Origin: Laspinema palackyanum D2c
GTDB lineage: Bacteria; Cyanobacteriota; Cyanobacteriia; Cyanobacteriales; Laspinemataceae
DNA length: 64,000 bases
Assembly (NCBI RefSeq): GCF_025370875.1
Contig: NZ_JAMXFD010000022.1
Coordinates: 20,058 to 84,057, forward strand
Direction: 5' to 3'
In this document: one piece after another, positions 27,168-36,272 of the stretch
Numbering within the stretch: the first letter of the stretch is position 1
How the letters are laid out: every line of letters starts with the position of its first letter
Translations under genes and position numbers: made by a program
Notes under the pieces: model-generated
Database searches by the model: none
What the model was told of the DNA's origin: nothing
What the model saw: only the letters and a program-made list of their open reading frames with translations

Positions 27168-27198
27168 CCTGCTGCCTGCGAAGAAAAGCAGCAGCAGG
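27168..27198 (+). terminator. Hairpin after gvpA, probable attenuator
   Basis: CCTGCTGC (27168-27175) pairs with GCAGCAGG (27191-27198). The bases that follow, TATTTCCC, are only weakly T-rich, so read-through into the gvpC-like and gvpN genes is likely. The position matches the partial terminator known between gvpA and gvpC in other gas-vesicle operons. Confidence 0.6.
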
Positions 27199-27310
27199 TA
27201 TTTCCCATACATTAAAAATGGAAAATTGACCGGAAAGGGACAGTCCGACTCGGCCATGTCTTGAAAATTTTGCCCATAATTTAGCTGAGATTATACCCGG
27301 AGGAAAAGTC

Positions 27311-27679
27311 GTGTCTTTGCGAGAACAATGGAACGCTGCTAGGGTGCAACGTCAGCAGGAAATTCTAGTTCGGCAACAACAGGTCCTAGAACAGCGCTAT
27401 GAGACTCAAATCAAATTAGAAGAAATCGCCGCCCATCGAGTCGAAATGGCGGCGGAAGTCAGCCAAGCGTTGCAGGACTTTTATGCCAACTTAAAAGCCG
27501 ATGTTGCCGCTTTTCGAGAAGAAACGCGATCGCAACAGGAACAAATCTGGACTGCCGAAAAACAGCAGCGGAGTACCTATGTAACCAACCTGCAAGCGTA
27601 TGTTTGGGGAACAGCGCCTACCCCAATTAAACCCCGTCCCAAACCCACTGGAGTTTCCCTGAATTCCCCTAAGCGCTAA
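27311..27679 (+). CDS. Short GvpC-like gas vesicle protein
   Basis: 122 residues, alpha-helical, Gln/Glu/Arg-rich. It sits exactly where gvpC lies (between gvpA and gvpN). The segment EVSQALQDFYANLKADVAAFREET resembles one 33-residue GvpC repeat (LQAFYKDLxxxxxxFL pattern), and the YVTNLQAYVWG segment resembles the GvpC end (RQDLFVSIFG). Typical GvpC has four or five repeats; here there is about one, so the outer scaffold may be shorter or weaker. The C-terminus is basic and Pro-rich. The start is GTG 27311 behind a good GGAGGAAAA site. The identity is an inference from position and pattern. Confidence 0.62.
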   Translation: MSLREQWNAARVQRQQEILVRQQQVLEQRYETQIKLEEIAAHRVEMAAEVSQALQDFYANLKADVAAFREETRSQQEQIWTAEKQQRSTYVTNLQAYVWGTAPTPIKPRPKPTGVSLNSPKR

Positions 27680-27709
27680 CTCAACGGACGTGATGCAAAG
27701 AGGTTATTT

Positions 27710-28648
27710 GTGACCACAGTTTTACAAGCCACTTCCCAGAATTTTGTCGATACACCGGCCATTCATCGTCTGACAAAACGCGCCTTGCGCTATCTCCATG
27801 CGGGATTTTCAGTTCACCTGCGCGGTCCTGCTGGAACCGGCAAAACAACTTTAGCCATTCATTTGGCTAATCTGTTGGAACGTCCGATTGTTTTAATGTT
27901 TGGCGATGATGAATACAAATCATCAGACTTGATTGGCAACCAACGGGGATACAACCGCAAAAAAGTAGTAGACAACTTTATTCACAACGTGATTAAAGTC
28001 GAAGATGAATATCGTCAATCCTGGTCAGATGCAAGGTTAACCACCGCCTGCCGCGAGGGATTTACCCTCATTTATGACGAATTTAATCGATCGCGTCCCG
28101 AAGTGAATAATGTGTTGCTATCAGTTTTAGAAGAAAAACTGTTAGTCCTGCCAACCAGTGCACAACAACCGGAATATATTCGGGCGCATCCCCAGTTTCG
28201 CGTAATTTTTACCTCCAATCCCGAGGAATATTGCGGAGTCCATGAAACTCAGGATGCCTTAATGGATCGGTTGATTACTTTAGATATTCCTGAACCCGAT
28301 GAACTGACTCAACAAGAGATTGTTGTCCAAAAATCGGGATTAACCCGAGGGGATGCGGCAATGATTGTGCATTTGGTCAAAACCTTTCGAGAACGGAGTA
28401 CGACCCACGAAAAATCCTCGGGTTTACGCGCTTGTTTAATTGTGGCTACAGTCTGTCACCAAAATAATATTCCCGTCGTCCCCAGCAGTGCCGACTTTCG
28501 AGAAATTTGTGCTGATATTTTGCTCTCTCGGGCTAAAATTCCTCATGCTGAAGGACTTGCCATTCTCGGGCAACTATTTAAAGAAGTCATGGCGGCAGAG
28601 AAACGTTCCGCCACGGTTGAGGTTTTAACCCATGGTAAAGTAGGATAG
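27710..28648 (+). CDS. gvpN: Gas vesicle ATPase GvpN
   Basis: A 312-residue MoxR-type AAA+ ATPase. Walker A is GPAGTGKT at 39-46. Walker B is [11 protein letters not shown] near residue 120, and the sensor region is [25 protein letters not shown]. The stretch [18 protein letters not shown] is diagnostic for GvpN. It is needed for vesicles to grow to normal width, probably by remodelling assembly intermediates. The start is GTG 27710 with AGAGG just upstream; it follows the gvpC-like gene by 30 bases in the same operon. Confidence 0.96.
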   Translation: MTTVLQATSQNFVDTPAIHRLTKRALRYLHAGFSVHLRGPAGTGKTTLAIHLANLLERPIVLMFGDDEYKSSDLIGNQRGYNRKKVVDNFIHNVIKVEDEYRQSWSDARLTTACREGFTLIYDEFNRSRPEVNNVLLSVLEEKLLVLPTSAQQPEYIRAHPQFRVIFTSNPEEYCGVHETQDALMDRLITLDIPEPDELTQQEIVVQKSGLTRGDAAMIVHLVKTFRERSTTHEKSSGLRACLIVATVCHQNNIPVVPSSADFREICADILLSRAKIPHAEGLAILGQLFKEVMAAEKRSATVEVLTHGKVG

Positions 28649-28695
28649 ACTCGCCTAATTCTATCTTTTCTAGGGCTGTAAATACAGAGTTGGTT

Positions 28696-28762
28696 AGAAA
28701 CCGGGTTTCTTGACAATATTTTGGCCTATTAGTAATAACTTTAGGCCAGAAACCCGGTTTCT
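28696..28762. repeat. Family D repeat: paired AGAAACCGGGTTTCT palindromes after gvpN
   Basis: AGAAACCGGGTTTCT (28696-28710) and AGAAACCCGGTTTCT (28748-28762) are each palindromic and together make a longer inverted repeat, with GGCCTA/TAGGCC inside. The same pair recurs at 60585-60650 before uvrA. The position, 50 bases past gvpN, would also suit a transcript end. Confidence 0.85.
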
Positions 28763-28867
28763 TGCTCTTTGGATCTAAAAAACTGTATCGATATCCCACA
28801 GAACAATATCGGAAGTCGAATTTAACCTGAATGCGATCGCTCAATTAGCAGCTACGAATCCCCCAAG

Positions 28868-31800
28868 ATGATTTTCAATAAATCCGTTGCCGTTCCACCC
28901 ACCGCTAAAGAAGTTGACCTGGGCTATTCTTATCCAGATATCCCCTTGTTTAATGGGACTAGCGATTGGATTGAAATTCCCTATTCCGGAGATTTTAATC
29001 CCCGGCAGTTTACGGTGGAACTGTGGGTGGACTATCAAGGAGGAATTGGCTATCGAGCCATTTTAACCTCAGTTTGTAGTTCTGCTCAAGAAGGAAGGCG
29101 GGGCTATCTTTTCTGTGTGAATCCCGCCGGAAATTGGCAATTTTGGACGGGTAGCGGTCAACCGGACGCGCCTTGGGTGATGCTGACTGGACCGAGAGCT
29201 GCAAAAGGGGTCTGGACGCATTTAGCGACAAGTTATGATGAACCGTCGCAAACAGTTTTCTTCTATATTGATGGCACTTTAGTAGCGCAACGCTCTGGAA
29301 TTCCCTTTCATCCAAATGAGCGCAATTCCCTGCGCGTGGGGGCTGGTGCCACGGAACAAAGTGGGGCAAGTCCTTGTTTTTTTCAGGGACGAATTGCACA
29401 AATTAGAATCTGGAATCGTCCGTTAAGTCTTGCGGATATTACCACTCTAGCAAACCCGGATTTAATGGGCAAGGGTCCAATAACTCTAACCCCCCCAATT
29501 GTTTCCTCTCCGGTAGAACCTTACCCAATTGCTTCCGAAACCCACCCCGAACCGGAGGTTTTATTAGAAGAAACTCCCTCCGTGATTAGGGAAGAAGAAA
29601 TCTGGGATGAGGAGATAACTGAACCGGAACCGGAGGTTTTATTAGAAGAAACTCCCTCCGTGATTGGGGAAGAAGAAATCTGGGATGAGGAGATAACTGA
29701 ACCGGAACCGGAGGTTTTATTAGAAGAAACTCCCTCCGAACCAGAACCGGATATTTTAATCGAAGAAACTCCCTTCATGATTGGGGAGGAAGAGATAGAA
29801 GAACCGCGAGAAATATTGGAAATGTCTCCAACTCTGGGAGGACCGGAACCGGAAACTGTTCCTGACGCAAAATCCTTACAGTCTGCTTTAATGTTCAATG
29901 GAATGAATAGCAGTGTAGAAATTAAAACGCCCTTTAAAAATAATCAGACTTTTACCCTATCGCTGTGGGTTAAACCGGCATTGTTGGACCAGGGTTGGTG
30001 TGGGTTGTTCAGCAATGATTCTGGAGAGCATTTACCTCCCCTGCAACTGGGAATTGCCCCGAAAGGAGGATTGTATTACGATTCCTTTGATGCGGCAGGA
30101 ACTTGTCGATATCATGATACCCTTGAGGGATTTTTTGAAAGTGCCGATCGCTGGGTACAGATTGCCTGGGTGAAAGTGGGAACCGAATATCGCTTTTATC
30201 GCAACGGCGAGTTATATGCCATCCAACCTGCACCGTCGGCCTTCTATCGGCATCACTCTCAGGCGTTGATTGGGATGGGAGAGAATGGGTTTGCGGGGGC
30301 AATTCGAGATGTGAGAGTCTGGAAAGTTGCCCGAACTGCCGCCGAGATTCGTCATGATTTGCACCGTCCTTTAACCGGAGAGGAACCGGGATTGTGCCAT
30401 TACTGGGGGTTCAATGATGGCAATGGCGCGATCGCCTCCGATGGAGCAAAATGCGCTAACTGGGGGAAAATCATCGGGGCCACCTGGGGACAAGGTAACC
30501 CCCCTAGAAGCAGTGAAATTTCCCCAAACGAGGGATTTAGGCCCGTCTTATGCTTTGCCGGAGAAACAAACTATATCGAAGTCGAAGACCCCTTCGAGAA
30601 TGATACCACCTTTACCATTTCCCTATGGTTGCAACCGGACACTGCAAGTCCAACCCCCTATGGCATCATGGGAAAACGCTGGTGGCCCTCCGCCTTTAAA
30701 CCGGAACTGTGGGGGATTGAGTACCAACAAACGTTATACTATCATACCTCGGATCCGTCTTCTCCAAACATTTGTCATGCGGCACCCTTGTTGAACTTTT
30801 TTTCTGGGTGCGAAGGAGAGTGGGTGCATTTGACCTGGGTGAAAGCGGGAACAGAGTATCGATTTTATCGCAATGGGACGTTATTTGCCACCCAATCTGC
30901 ACCAGAACGGTTCTATACTGATAATACAACCTATTGGTTTGGCAAGTTGGGAATCGGGAATTCCGTGGCGCACTTTCGGGGGCAAATGGCGGATATTCAA
31001 ATCTGGAATGTCGCACTCAGCGAGGAACAAATTAAGCAGAATTTGCAGCAGGGTGTCACGGGAGAGGAGCCTGGATTGCGGCATTATTGGCCGTTAAATG
31101 AAGGGCAGGGGACGCGGGTTCAGGATATTGCCAATCAAACCAATCCGGGCAAAATTCGCGGTGCGACATGGCAGATTGAAGAAGTGGCGATCGCCCTGCC
31201 GGAACCAGAATTCCCCCTCCCCCACTTTGTGTCCTCGGTACTCACGTTTGATGGAGAGGATGATGCCGTCATCCTTCCCGAACTGGGAGAAATAGATCGC
31301 ACTTTTACCCTGTCCCTGTGGGTCAAACCGGCAACCTTGGATGATGAACGGTGGCAAGGGATTCTCAGTAAGCAGGGGGAAGAGGGGGAGCAATTGGGAC
31401 TCTGCTTGTGTCCTGGCGATCGCGCCTTGCAGTATCAAACCCGAGGGTTAGGGGAGAAAACGCTTGATAGCAATGTTTTGCTCAACTTCTTTGAAACCGG
31501 CAATCAATGGGTTCATATCACTTGGGTGAAAGCAGGAAGTCTTTCTCACTTTTACCGCAATGGCGAATGGGTTGCCACCCAACGGACCCCGGAACGATTA
31601 CAGCAGACCCCGGGAGACTATTGCTTAGGGAAATCCCAGGTTTTTGGAAACCGAGATAGCTTTTTTGCCGGTCAAATTGCCGAAGTGAGACTCTGGCGGG
31701 TGGCGCGAACCGAGGCGGAAATTCAGAGCGATTTCACCCATCGCTTGCAAGGGGATGAACCGGGATTAATCGCCTATTATCCCTTGAATGAAGGGAGTGG

Positions 31801-31870
31801 AGACTGGGTAGGCGATCGCGGACGGATTCTGGGGGCGAAATGGGAACTGATGGAAATACCGATTGTGTAA
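28868..31870 (+). CDS. Four-domain LamG/concanavalin-like protein
   Basis: 1000 residues. Four LamG-type jelly rolls are visible at about 22-200, 335-530, 555-755 and 790-995; each has the LFNGTSDWIEI or LxFDG-type first strand, FTxSLWVKP, WVHxTWVKAG, YRFYRNG and a final IAEVRLWxVARTxxEI block. Domains 2-4 are close to each other, so recent duplication is likely. Residues 200-330 are an acidic linker with a 26-residue repeat. There is no signal peptide at the chosen ATG, so the location is uncertain; LamG domains normally bind carbohydrates or proteins. It follows gvpN by 220 bases in the same direction and precedes the ArsA-like gene by 59. Confidence 0.85.
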   Translation: MIFNKSVAVPPTAKEVDLGYSYPDIPLFNGTSDWIEIPYSGDFNPRQFTVELWVDYQGGIGYRAILTSVCSSAQEGRRGYLFCVNPAGNWQFWTGSGQPDAPWVMLTGPRAAKGVWTHLATSYDEPSQTVFFYIDGTLVAQRSGIPFHPNERNSLRVGAGATEQSGASPCFFQGRIAQIRIWNRPLSLADITTLANPDLMGKGPITLTPPIVSSPVEPYPIASETHPEPEVLLEETPSVIREEEIWDEEITEPEPEVLLEETPSVIGEEEIWDEEITEPEPEVLLEETPSEPEPDILIEETPFMIGEEEIEEPREILEMSPTLGGPEPETVPDAKSLQSALMFNGMNSSVEIKTPFKNNQTFTLSLWVKPALLDQGWCGLFSNDSGEHLPPLQLGIAPKGGLYYDSFDAAGTCRYHDTLEGFFESADRWVQIAWVKVGTEYRFYRNGELYAIQPAPSAFYRHHSQALIGMGENGFAGAIRDVRVWKVARTAAEIRHDLHRPLTGEEPGLCHYWGFNDGNGAIASDGAKCANWGKIIGATWGQGNPPRSSEISPNEGFRPVLCFAGETNYIEVEDPFENDTTFTISLWLQPDTASPTPYGIMGKRWWPSAFKPELWGIEYQQTLYYHTSDPSSPNICHAAPLLNFFSGCEGEWVHLTWVKAGTEYRFYRNGTLFATQSAPERFYTDNTTYWFGKLGIGNSVAHFRGQMADIQIWNVALSEEQIKQNLQQGVTGEEPGLRHYWPLNEGQGTRVQDIANQTNPGKIRGATWQIEEVAIALPEPEFPLPHFVSSVLTFDGEDDAVILPELGEIDRTFTLSLWVKPATLDDERWQGILSKQGEEGEQLGLCLCPGDRALQYQTRGLGEKTLDSNVLLNFFETGNQWVHITWVKAGSLSHFYRNGEWVATQRTPERLQQTPGDYCLGKSQVFGNRDSFFAGQIAEVRLWRVARTEAEIQSDFTHRLQGDEPGLIAYYPLNEGSGDWVGDRGRILGAKWELMEIPIV
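29549..29760 (+). repeat. 78-bp in-frame tandem repeat in the LamG linker
   Basis: Units begin at 29549, 29627 and 29705 with GAACCGGAGGTTTTATTAG. Two are full length and the third is partial. Each encodes 26 mostly acidic residues (EPEVLLEETPSVI, then EEEIWDEEI). Confidence 0.9.
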
Positions 31871-31929
31871 ATTAGGCGATCGGTGATGCCTGAATAATGG
31901 GATAATCAGATGCAGATTCATAAACCGGA

Positions 31930-33846
31930 ATGGTAGAAATCTCTATGAATATAACCGATAAAAATTTTACTTCGATTACCCAGTACAACTCCCTTCACCT
32001 TGCTTTATTTAGTGGTAAAGGCGGGGTGGGAAAAACCACCCTTGCTTGTGCTTTTGCCCGAAATTGGGCTAAATTATTTCCCCAAGACTCTATCTTATTA
32101 ATCTCCACCGATCCCGCTCATTCTTTAGGGGATGTGTTGCAACTTCCCGTAACCACTGCCGCTACAGCATTACCGGACTTGCCTAATTTACAAGTGCGAT
32201 CGCTCGATGCCAAAGAACTCTTAGGGGAATTTAAAGCAAAATATGGCAAATTCTTAGAATTATTAGTAGAACGGGGCAGCTTTGTTGAGGGAGAAGATTT
32301 AACTCCAGTGTGGGATTTAGACTGGCCCGGATTAGATGAAATCATGGGATTGCTGGAAATTCAACGATTGCTCACGGAGAAAGTTGTAGATAGAATTGTG
32401 GTGGATATGGCCCCTTCCGGTCATACTTTAAATTTATTAGGCATCAAAGATTTTTTAGATGTGGTCTTAAATTCCTTGGAACTGTTCCAAGAAAAACATC
32501 GGGCGATGTCTAAAACTTTTAGAGGAACCTATACACCCGATGAAATCGATAAGTTTTTAGTTGACTTGAAATCTGACTTAAATGAAGGGAGAGCATTGCT
32601 GCAAGATGAAAGTTTTACCGCTTGCTTAGTGGTGGCGATCGCCGAACCCATGAGTTTGTTGGAAACCGGACGGTTTATCACCAGTTTGGAAGAATTATTA
32701 ATTCCTTGTCAGGGTTTATTCATTAACCAAATTGCCCTCAATCCAGAACCGGATTTAGACCGTTATAGTGAACAACAACACTTACTTGAAAAATTCCTCC
32801 ACCTCCCCGGGAATCACCCGGTTTTCATCCTCCCGCAACAAGCTACCGAACCCCTGGGAGCAAAGGCCCTAGATGCCCTGATTCCTCAACTGCAAGCCCT
32901 AGAACAGGTGGAATTAGGTCCCGAGGCGATCGTGGAATGGCCGGAAAAAGTAGCCCCCAGCTTCCCGGATTTTATCGCAAAAGGTCGTCAATTAATTTTA
33001 GTGGGTGGGAAAGGAGGTGTGGGAAAAACCACCGTTGCCGCTGCATTAGGGTGGGGATTGGCGCAGCGCTATCCGGATAAAAAAATTAGAGTGATTTCCA
33101 TTGATCCTGCCCATTCTTTAGGAGATGCTTTCGGTCAAGATTTGGGACATGAACCGATGCCAATCACGGAAAATTTAAGTGGGCAAGAAATTGATGCTGA
33201 GGTGATTTTGGAACAATTTCGCGATAACTATCTCTGGGAATTAGCGGAAATGATGAGTGGAGAAGGGCCGAATCCTGGAAGCATCAAAATTGCCTATACT
33301 CCGGAAGCATGGCGGATGCTGGTTGCCCAAGCTTTACCAGGAATTGATGAAATGTTATCCTTGATTGAAGTGTTTGATTTATTAAATCGACATGAACAAG
33401 ATTTAATTATTTTAGATACAGCACCCACGGGTCATTTATTGCGGTTTTTAGAAATGCCTGCGGCTTTATCCGATTGGTTGGCATGGATATTTAAATTGTG
33501 GATTCAATACCAAAATGTGTTAGGCAGAGTGGAATTTATGGGACGATTGCGGACGTTGCGGCAACAAGTGGTGAAAGCACAAAAGCAGTTAAAAGATGCT
33601 GACTATACAGAATTTATTGGGGTAGTACAAGCACAAGCGGCGATTCTGTCCGAACAGGTGCGATTAACAGAGTCATTGGCAAAGATGGAAGTGCCTCAAC
33701 GGTATGTGGTTCATAATCGGTATCGCCCGGGGGGTGAAATTGATGCGCGATTATTTCCAGCACAAACGGTGATTCATTTGCCGGTTTTGCCGCGTTCGGT
33801 GTCGGCTTTAGAGAGGATTCAAGGGGCTGCTGATTTGTTGTTTTAA
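31930..33846 (+). CDS. Tandem ArsA/Get3-type ATPase
   Basis: 638 residues made of two similar SIMIBI-class halves. Each half has a deviant P-loop (GKGGVGKTT at 29-37 and 360-368) and the switch I motif STDPAHSLGD or SIDPAHSLGD. Switch II-type segments follow (VVDMAPSGHTLN and ILDTAPTGHLLR). Both halves look ATP-competent. The three Cys positions that bind arsenite in ArsA are not evident, and no arsB or arsR is near, so arsenic transport is unlikely. Get3-like members shuttle hydrophobic helices. With gvp genes upstream, handling of GvpA-like subunits is a possible role, by inference only. The start is ATG 31930; ATG 31945 is equally plausible. Confidence 0.87.
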   Translation: MVEISMNITDKNFTSITQYNSLHLALFSGKGGVGKTTLACAFARNWAKLFPQDSILLISTDPAHSLGDVLQLPVTTAATALPDLPNLQVRSLDAKELLGEFKAKYGKFLELLVERGSFVEGEDLTPVWDLDWPGLDEIMGLLEIQRLLTEKVVDRIVVDMAPSGHTLNLLGIKDFLDVVLNSLELFQEKHRAMSKTFRGTYTPDEIDKFLVDLKSDLNEGRALLQDESFTACLVVAIAEPMSLLETGRFITSLEELLIPCQGLFINQIALNPEPDLDRYSEQQHLLEKFLHLPGNHPVFILPQQATEPLGAKALDALIPQLQALEQVELGPEAIVEWPEKVAPSFPDFIAKGRQLILVGGKGGVGKTTVAAALGWGLAQRYPDKKIRVISIDPAHSLGDAFGQDLGHEPMPITENLSGQEIDAEVILEQFRDNYLWELAEMMSGEGPNPGSIKIAYTPEAWRMLVAQALPGIDEMLSLIEVFDLLNRHEQDLIILDTAPTGHLLRFLEMPAALSDWLAWIFKLWIQYQNVLGRVEFMGRLRTLRQQVVKAQKQLKDADYTEFIGVVQAQAAILSEQVRLTESLAKMEVPQRYVVHNRYRPGGEIDARLFPAQTVIHLPVLPRSVSALERIQGAADLLF

Positions 33847-34347
33847 TCTGGATTAGTTGGGGGAGGGGAATAGGCGCTTAAGCCGCTGAGAGGGCGTATC
33901 ACGGCAGAGCCATGATACGAGGGGGAGGTGTATAGAGTAGGGTTTTATTTCCGGTCCCCTCCCCTGATTCTTGGTCCAGGTTAGGGTGGGGTCTCCCGTG
34001 AGGTGGCGATTCCCTACGGGATAGCTCCGCCTTAAGGGTTTAAGCGTTTGTATAGAGGTTGGTCCAACCTATTTCTTCGGCTCAGTGGGGAGGGGGTTTC
34101 CAAAAATGCTAAGATTTAGTCTAAACCACTCTACACCTTGGGATATAGGGATCCATGCCCTATAAAATCAGCCTTTGGAGGAAGACTATTTAAGGGATAA
34201 ATTGTTAGATTGAAAGTAACCTCCCTTAAACAAATCCGGGGCTTTTTCTATATCTTAGGGTAGAGCCAATTGCAGTGAACTACTGCATTTTGGACCCAAA
34301 TTAATGGGGTCAAAAACGGAACTGTTAATTATGAGGGAGAGCTATTT
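33847..34347. other. Intergenic region before the Cdc48-like gene
   Basis: 501 bases. A weak GTATCA/TGATAC hairpin lies near 33896-33918; otherwise the sequence is plain, G-rich at first and A+T-richer after 34190. No ORF or RNA gene was recognised. GAGGGAGAG ahead of ATG 34348 is a clear ribosome site. Confidence 0.5.
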
Positions 34348-36225
34348 ATGAATGATTTATTTAAAGGGTTTGAGCAGTTATTAGAACTCGCGAAAACCTT
34401 GGAAGAGAAAATAGAAGCTGGAGAACTCAAGGCAGATATGCAGTTCCGTACTCGTCCGATTAGTAGCATACCCCGTACTGGCGCGATTCCCCGGACTGGG
34501 AATGTCGGAGTCTCCACGGGTGGGGTTTCTGTAGATGCCAGTCCTTTCCGTACACCACCAGGTCCGCGTTCTACGGGTCCTCGTTCCAAGGGTGGCGGGT
34601 CAAATTTTACTTCCCCCACTCCCGGGGTGTCGAAGCCCCCAAAATCGGGTTCTTCGATGAAAGATATTGGCGGACTTCGAGAAGTTTTAACCGAACTAAA
34701 AGAACTGATTGGGATGCCTTTAAAACGTCCTGATTTATTAGCAAAAATTGGACTAGAACCGACCCGAGGGGTATTGTTAGTTGGACCTCCGGGAACGGGA
34801 AAAACCCTGACTGCTCGTGCTTTAGCCTCAGAATTGGGCGTCAACTATATTGATTTAGTTGGGCCAGAAGTGATTAGTAAATATTACGGCGAAGCGGAGC
34901 AAAAACTGCGGGCAATTTTTGACCAAGCGGTGAACAGTGCGCCTTGTATTATTTTTATTGATGAAATTGACAGTTTAGCGCCCGATCGCTCTCAAGTTGA
35001 GGGAGAAGTAGAAAAACGCCTGGTAGCCCAATTGTTGGGGTTAATGGATGGATTTGCTCAAACTCAAGGGGTGATTGTATTAGCCGCCACAAATCGACCG
35101 GATGCCTTAGATCCTGCCTTACGTCGCCCGGGACGGTTCGATCGCGAAGTGCAGTTTCGAGTCCCCGACTGCGCCGGACGGTTGGAAATATTAGAAATTC
35201 TCACCGGCGCAATGCCTTTAGATAACACGGTGCAGTTAGGGGAAATTGCCGAATTAGCCACCGGATTTGTAGGGGCAGATTTGAAAGCAGTTTGTCAAAA
35301 AGCCGCCTATACTGCCCTGCGTCGTCAAGTGCCTTCCATTGAGGCAGAGATTCCGGAGACGATGACGGTACAGCAGGGGGATTTTTTAGAAGCCCTCAAA
35401 GCGGTGAAACCCGCAGTTTTGCGGTCCGTGGAAGTGCAATCTCCTCATGTTTCATGGGATGAAATTGGCGGATTGGAGAGCATTAAACAGACCCTGCGAG
35501 AGGCAGTAGAAGGGGCGCTGATTAATCGGGAATTGTATTTACAAACCAAAGCCCGATCGCCCAAAGGAATTTTGCTCTGGGGTCCTCCAGGAACGGGCAA
35601 AACCCTGTTAGCCAAAGCCGTCGCCTCCCAAGCGAAAGCCAATTTTATCTGCATCAATGGACCGGAATTACTTAGTAAATGGGTGGGGGCGAGTGAACAA
35701 GCGGTTCGCGAATTATTTACCAAAGCCCGCCAAGCAGCGCCCTGTGTGGTGTTTATTGATGAAATCGATACCTTAGCCCCTGCCCGAGGACAGCATACCG
35801 GGGATTCAGGGGTGAGCGATCGCGTCGTTGGACAATTACTCGTAGAACTAGACGGCTTGGCAACCGGGTCCGATATCCTAGTCATTGGGGCGACAAATCG
35901 TCCCGAGGCAATGGATTCGGCCCTCCTGCGGGCGGGACGCTTCGACTTACAACTGATGGTGGATTTACCGGATGGAGACAGTCGTTTAGGAATTTTGCAA
36001 GTCCACAATCAGGAACGTCCCTTATCCGAGGTAGATTTGTCCCACTGGGCAACGGTTACCGAAGGTTGGAATGGAGCAGATTTGGCCTTATTAGGCGATC
36101 GCGCCGCAGTCGAAGCCATCCGCCGCTATCGGGCGATCGGCATGAGCGATCCGGCGCAAATTCGGATTACCAGTGAAGATTTTACCTACGCTTACGATGC
36201 CTTGAACCAACAGCGATCGGCTTAG
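34348..36225 (+). CDS. Cdc48/p97-like double AAA ATPase
   Basis: 625 residues. The first about 110 are unlike the Cdc48 N-domain: a short helix (LFKGFEQLLELAKTLEEKIE) and then a Pro/Gly/Ser/Arg-rich tail. Two AAA modules follow: Walker A GPPGTGKT at 146-153 and 412-419, DEID at 205-208 and 471-474, and arginine-finger blocks RRPGRFDREV and LRAGRFDLQL. All key residues are present, so it should be an active hexameric unfoldase or remodeller. The N-terminal helix recalls the opening of small gas-vesicle Hsp20-type (GvpH) proteins, an impression only. It lies at the end of the block that starts with gvpA; the substrate is unknown. Confidence 0.9.
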   Translation: MNDLFKGFEQLLELAKTLEEKIEAGELKADMQFRTRPISSIPRTGAIPRTGNVGVSTGGVSVDASPFRTPPGPRSTGPRSKGGGSNFTSPTPGVSKPPKSGSSMKDIGGLREVLTELKELIGMPLKRPDLLAKIGLEPTRGVLLVGPPGTGKTLTARALASELGVNYIDLVGPEVISKYYGEAEQKLRAIFDQAVNSAPCIIFIDEIDSLAPDRSQVEGEVEKRLVAQLLGLMDGFAQTQGVIVLAATNRPDALDPALRRPGRFDREVQFRVPDCAGRLEILEILTGAMPLDNTVQLGEIAELATGFVGADLKAVCQKAAYTALRRQVPSIEAEIPETMTVQQGDFLEALKAVKPAVLRSVEVQSPHVSWDEIGGLESIKQTLREAVEGALINRELYLQTKARSPKGILLWGPPGTGKTLLAKAVASQAKANFICINGPELLSKWVGASEQAVRELFTKARQAAPCVVFIDEIDTLAPARGQHTGDSGVSDRVVGQLLVELDGLATGSDILVIGATNRPEAMDSALLRAGRFDLQLMVDLPDGDSRLGILQVHNQERPLSEVDLSHWATVTEGWNGADLALLGDRAAVEAIRRYRAIGMSDPAQIRITSEDFTYAYDALNQQRSA

Positions 36226-36272
36226 TGAGGTCATTTGTCATTTGTCCTTGGGAAATACCGAGGATGGGGAAT

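Noticed and set aside
29521..29898. 125-codon minus-strand frame with Ser/Gly repeats
   Set aside because: It is the antisense reading of the acidic LamG linker repeat and has no independent support.
31930..33846. Arsenic-resistance ArsA
   Set aside because: No arsB, arsR or arsC nearby and no evident metalloid-site cysteines; annotated as ArsA/Get3-type instead.
34329..34844. 171-codon minus-strand frame
   Set aside because: It is antisense to the well-supported Cdc48-like gene, covering its low-complexity N-terminus, where stop codons are rare by composition.
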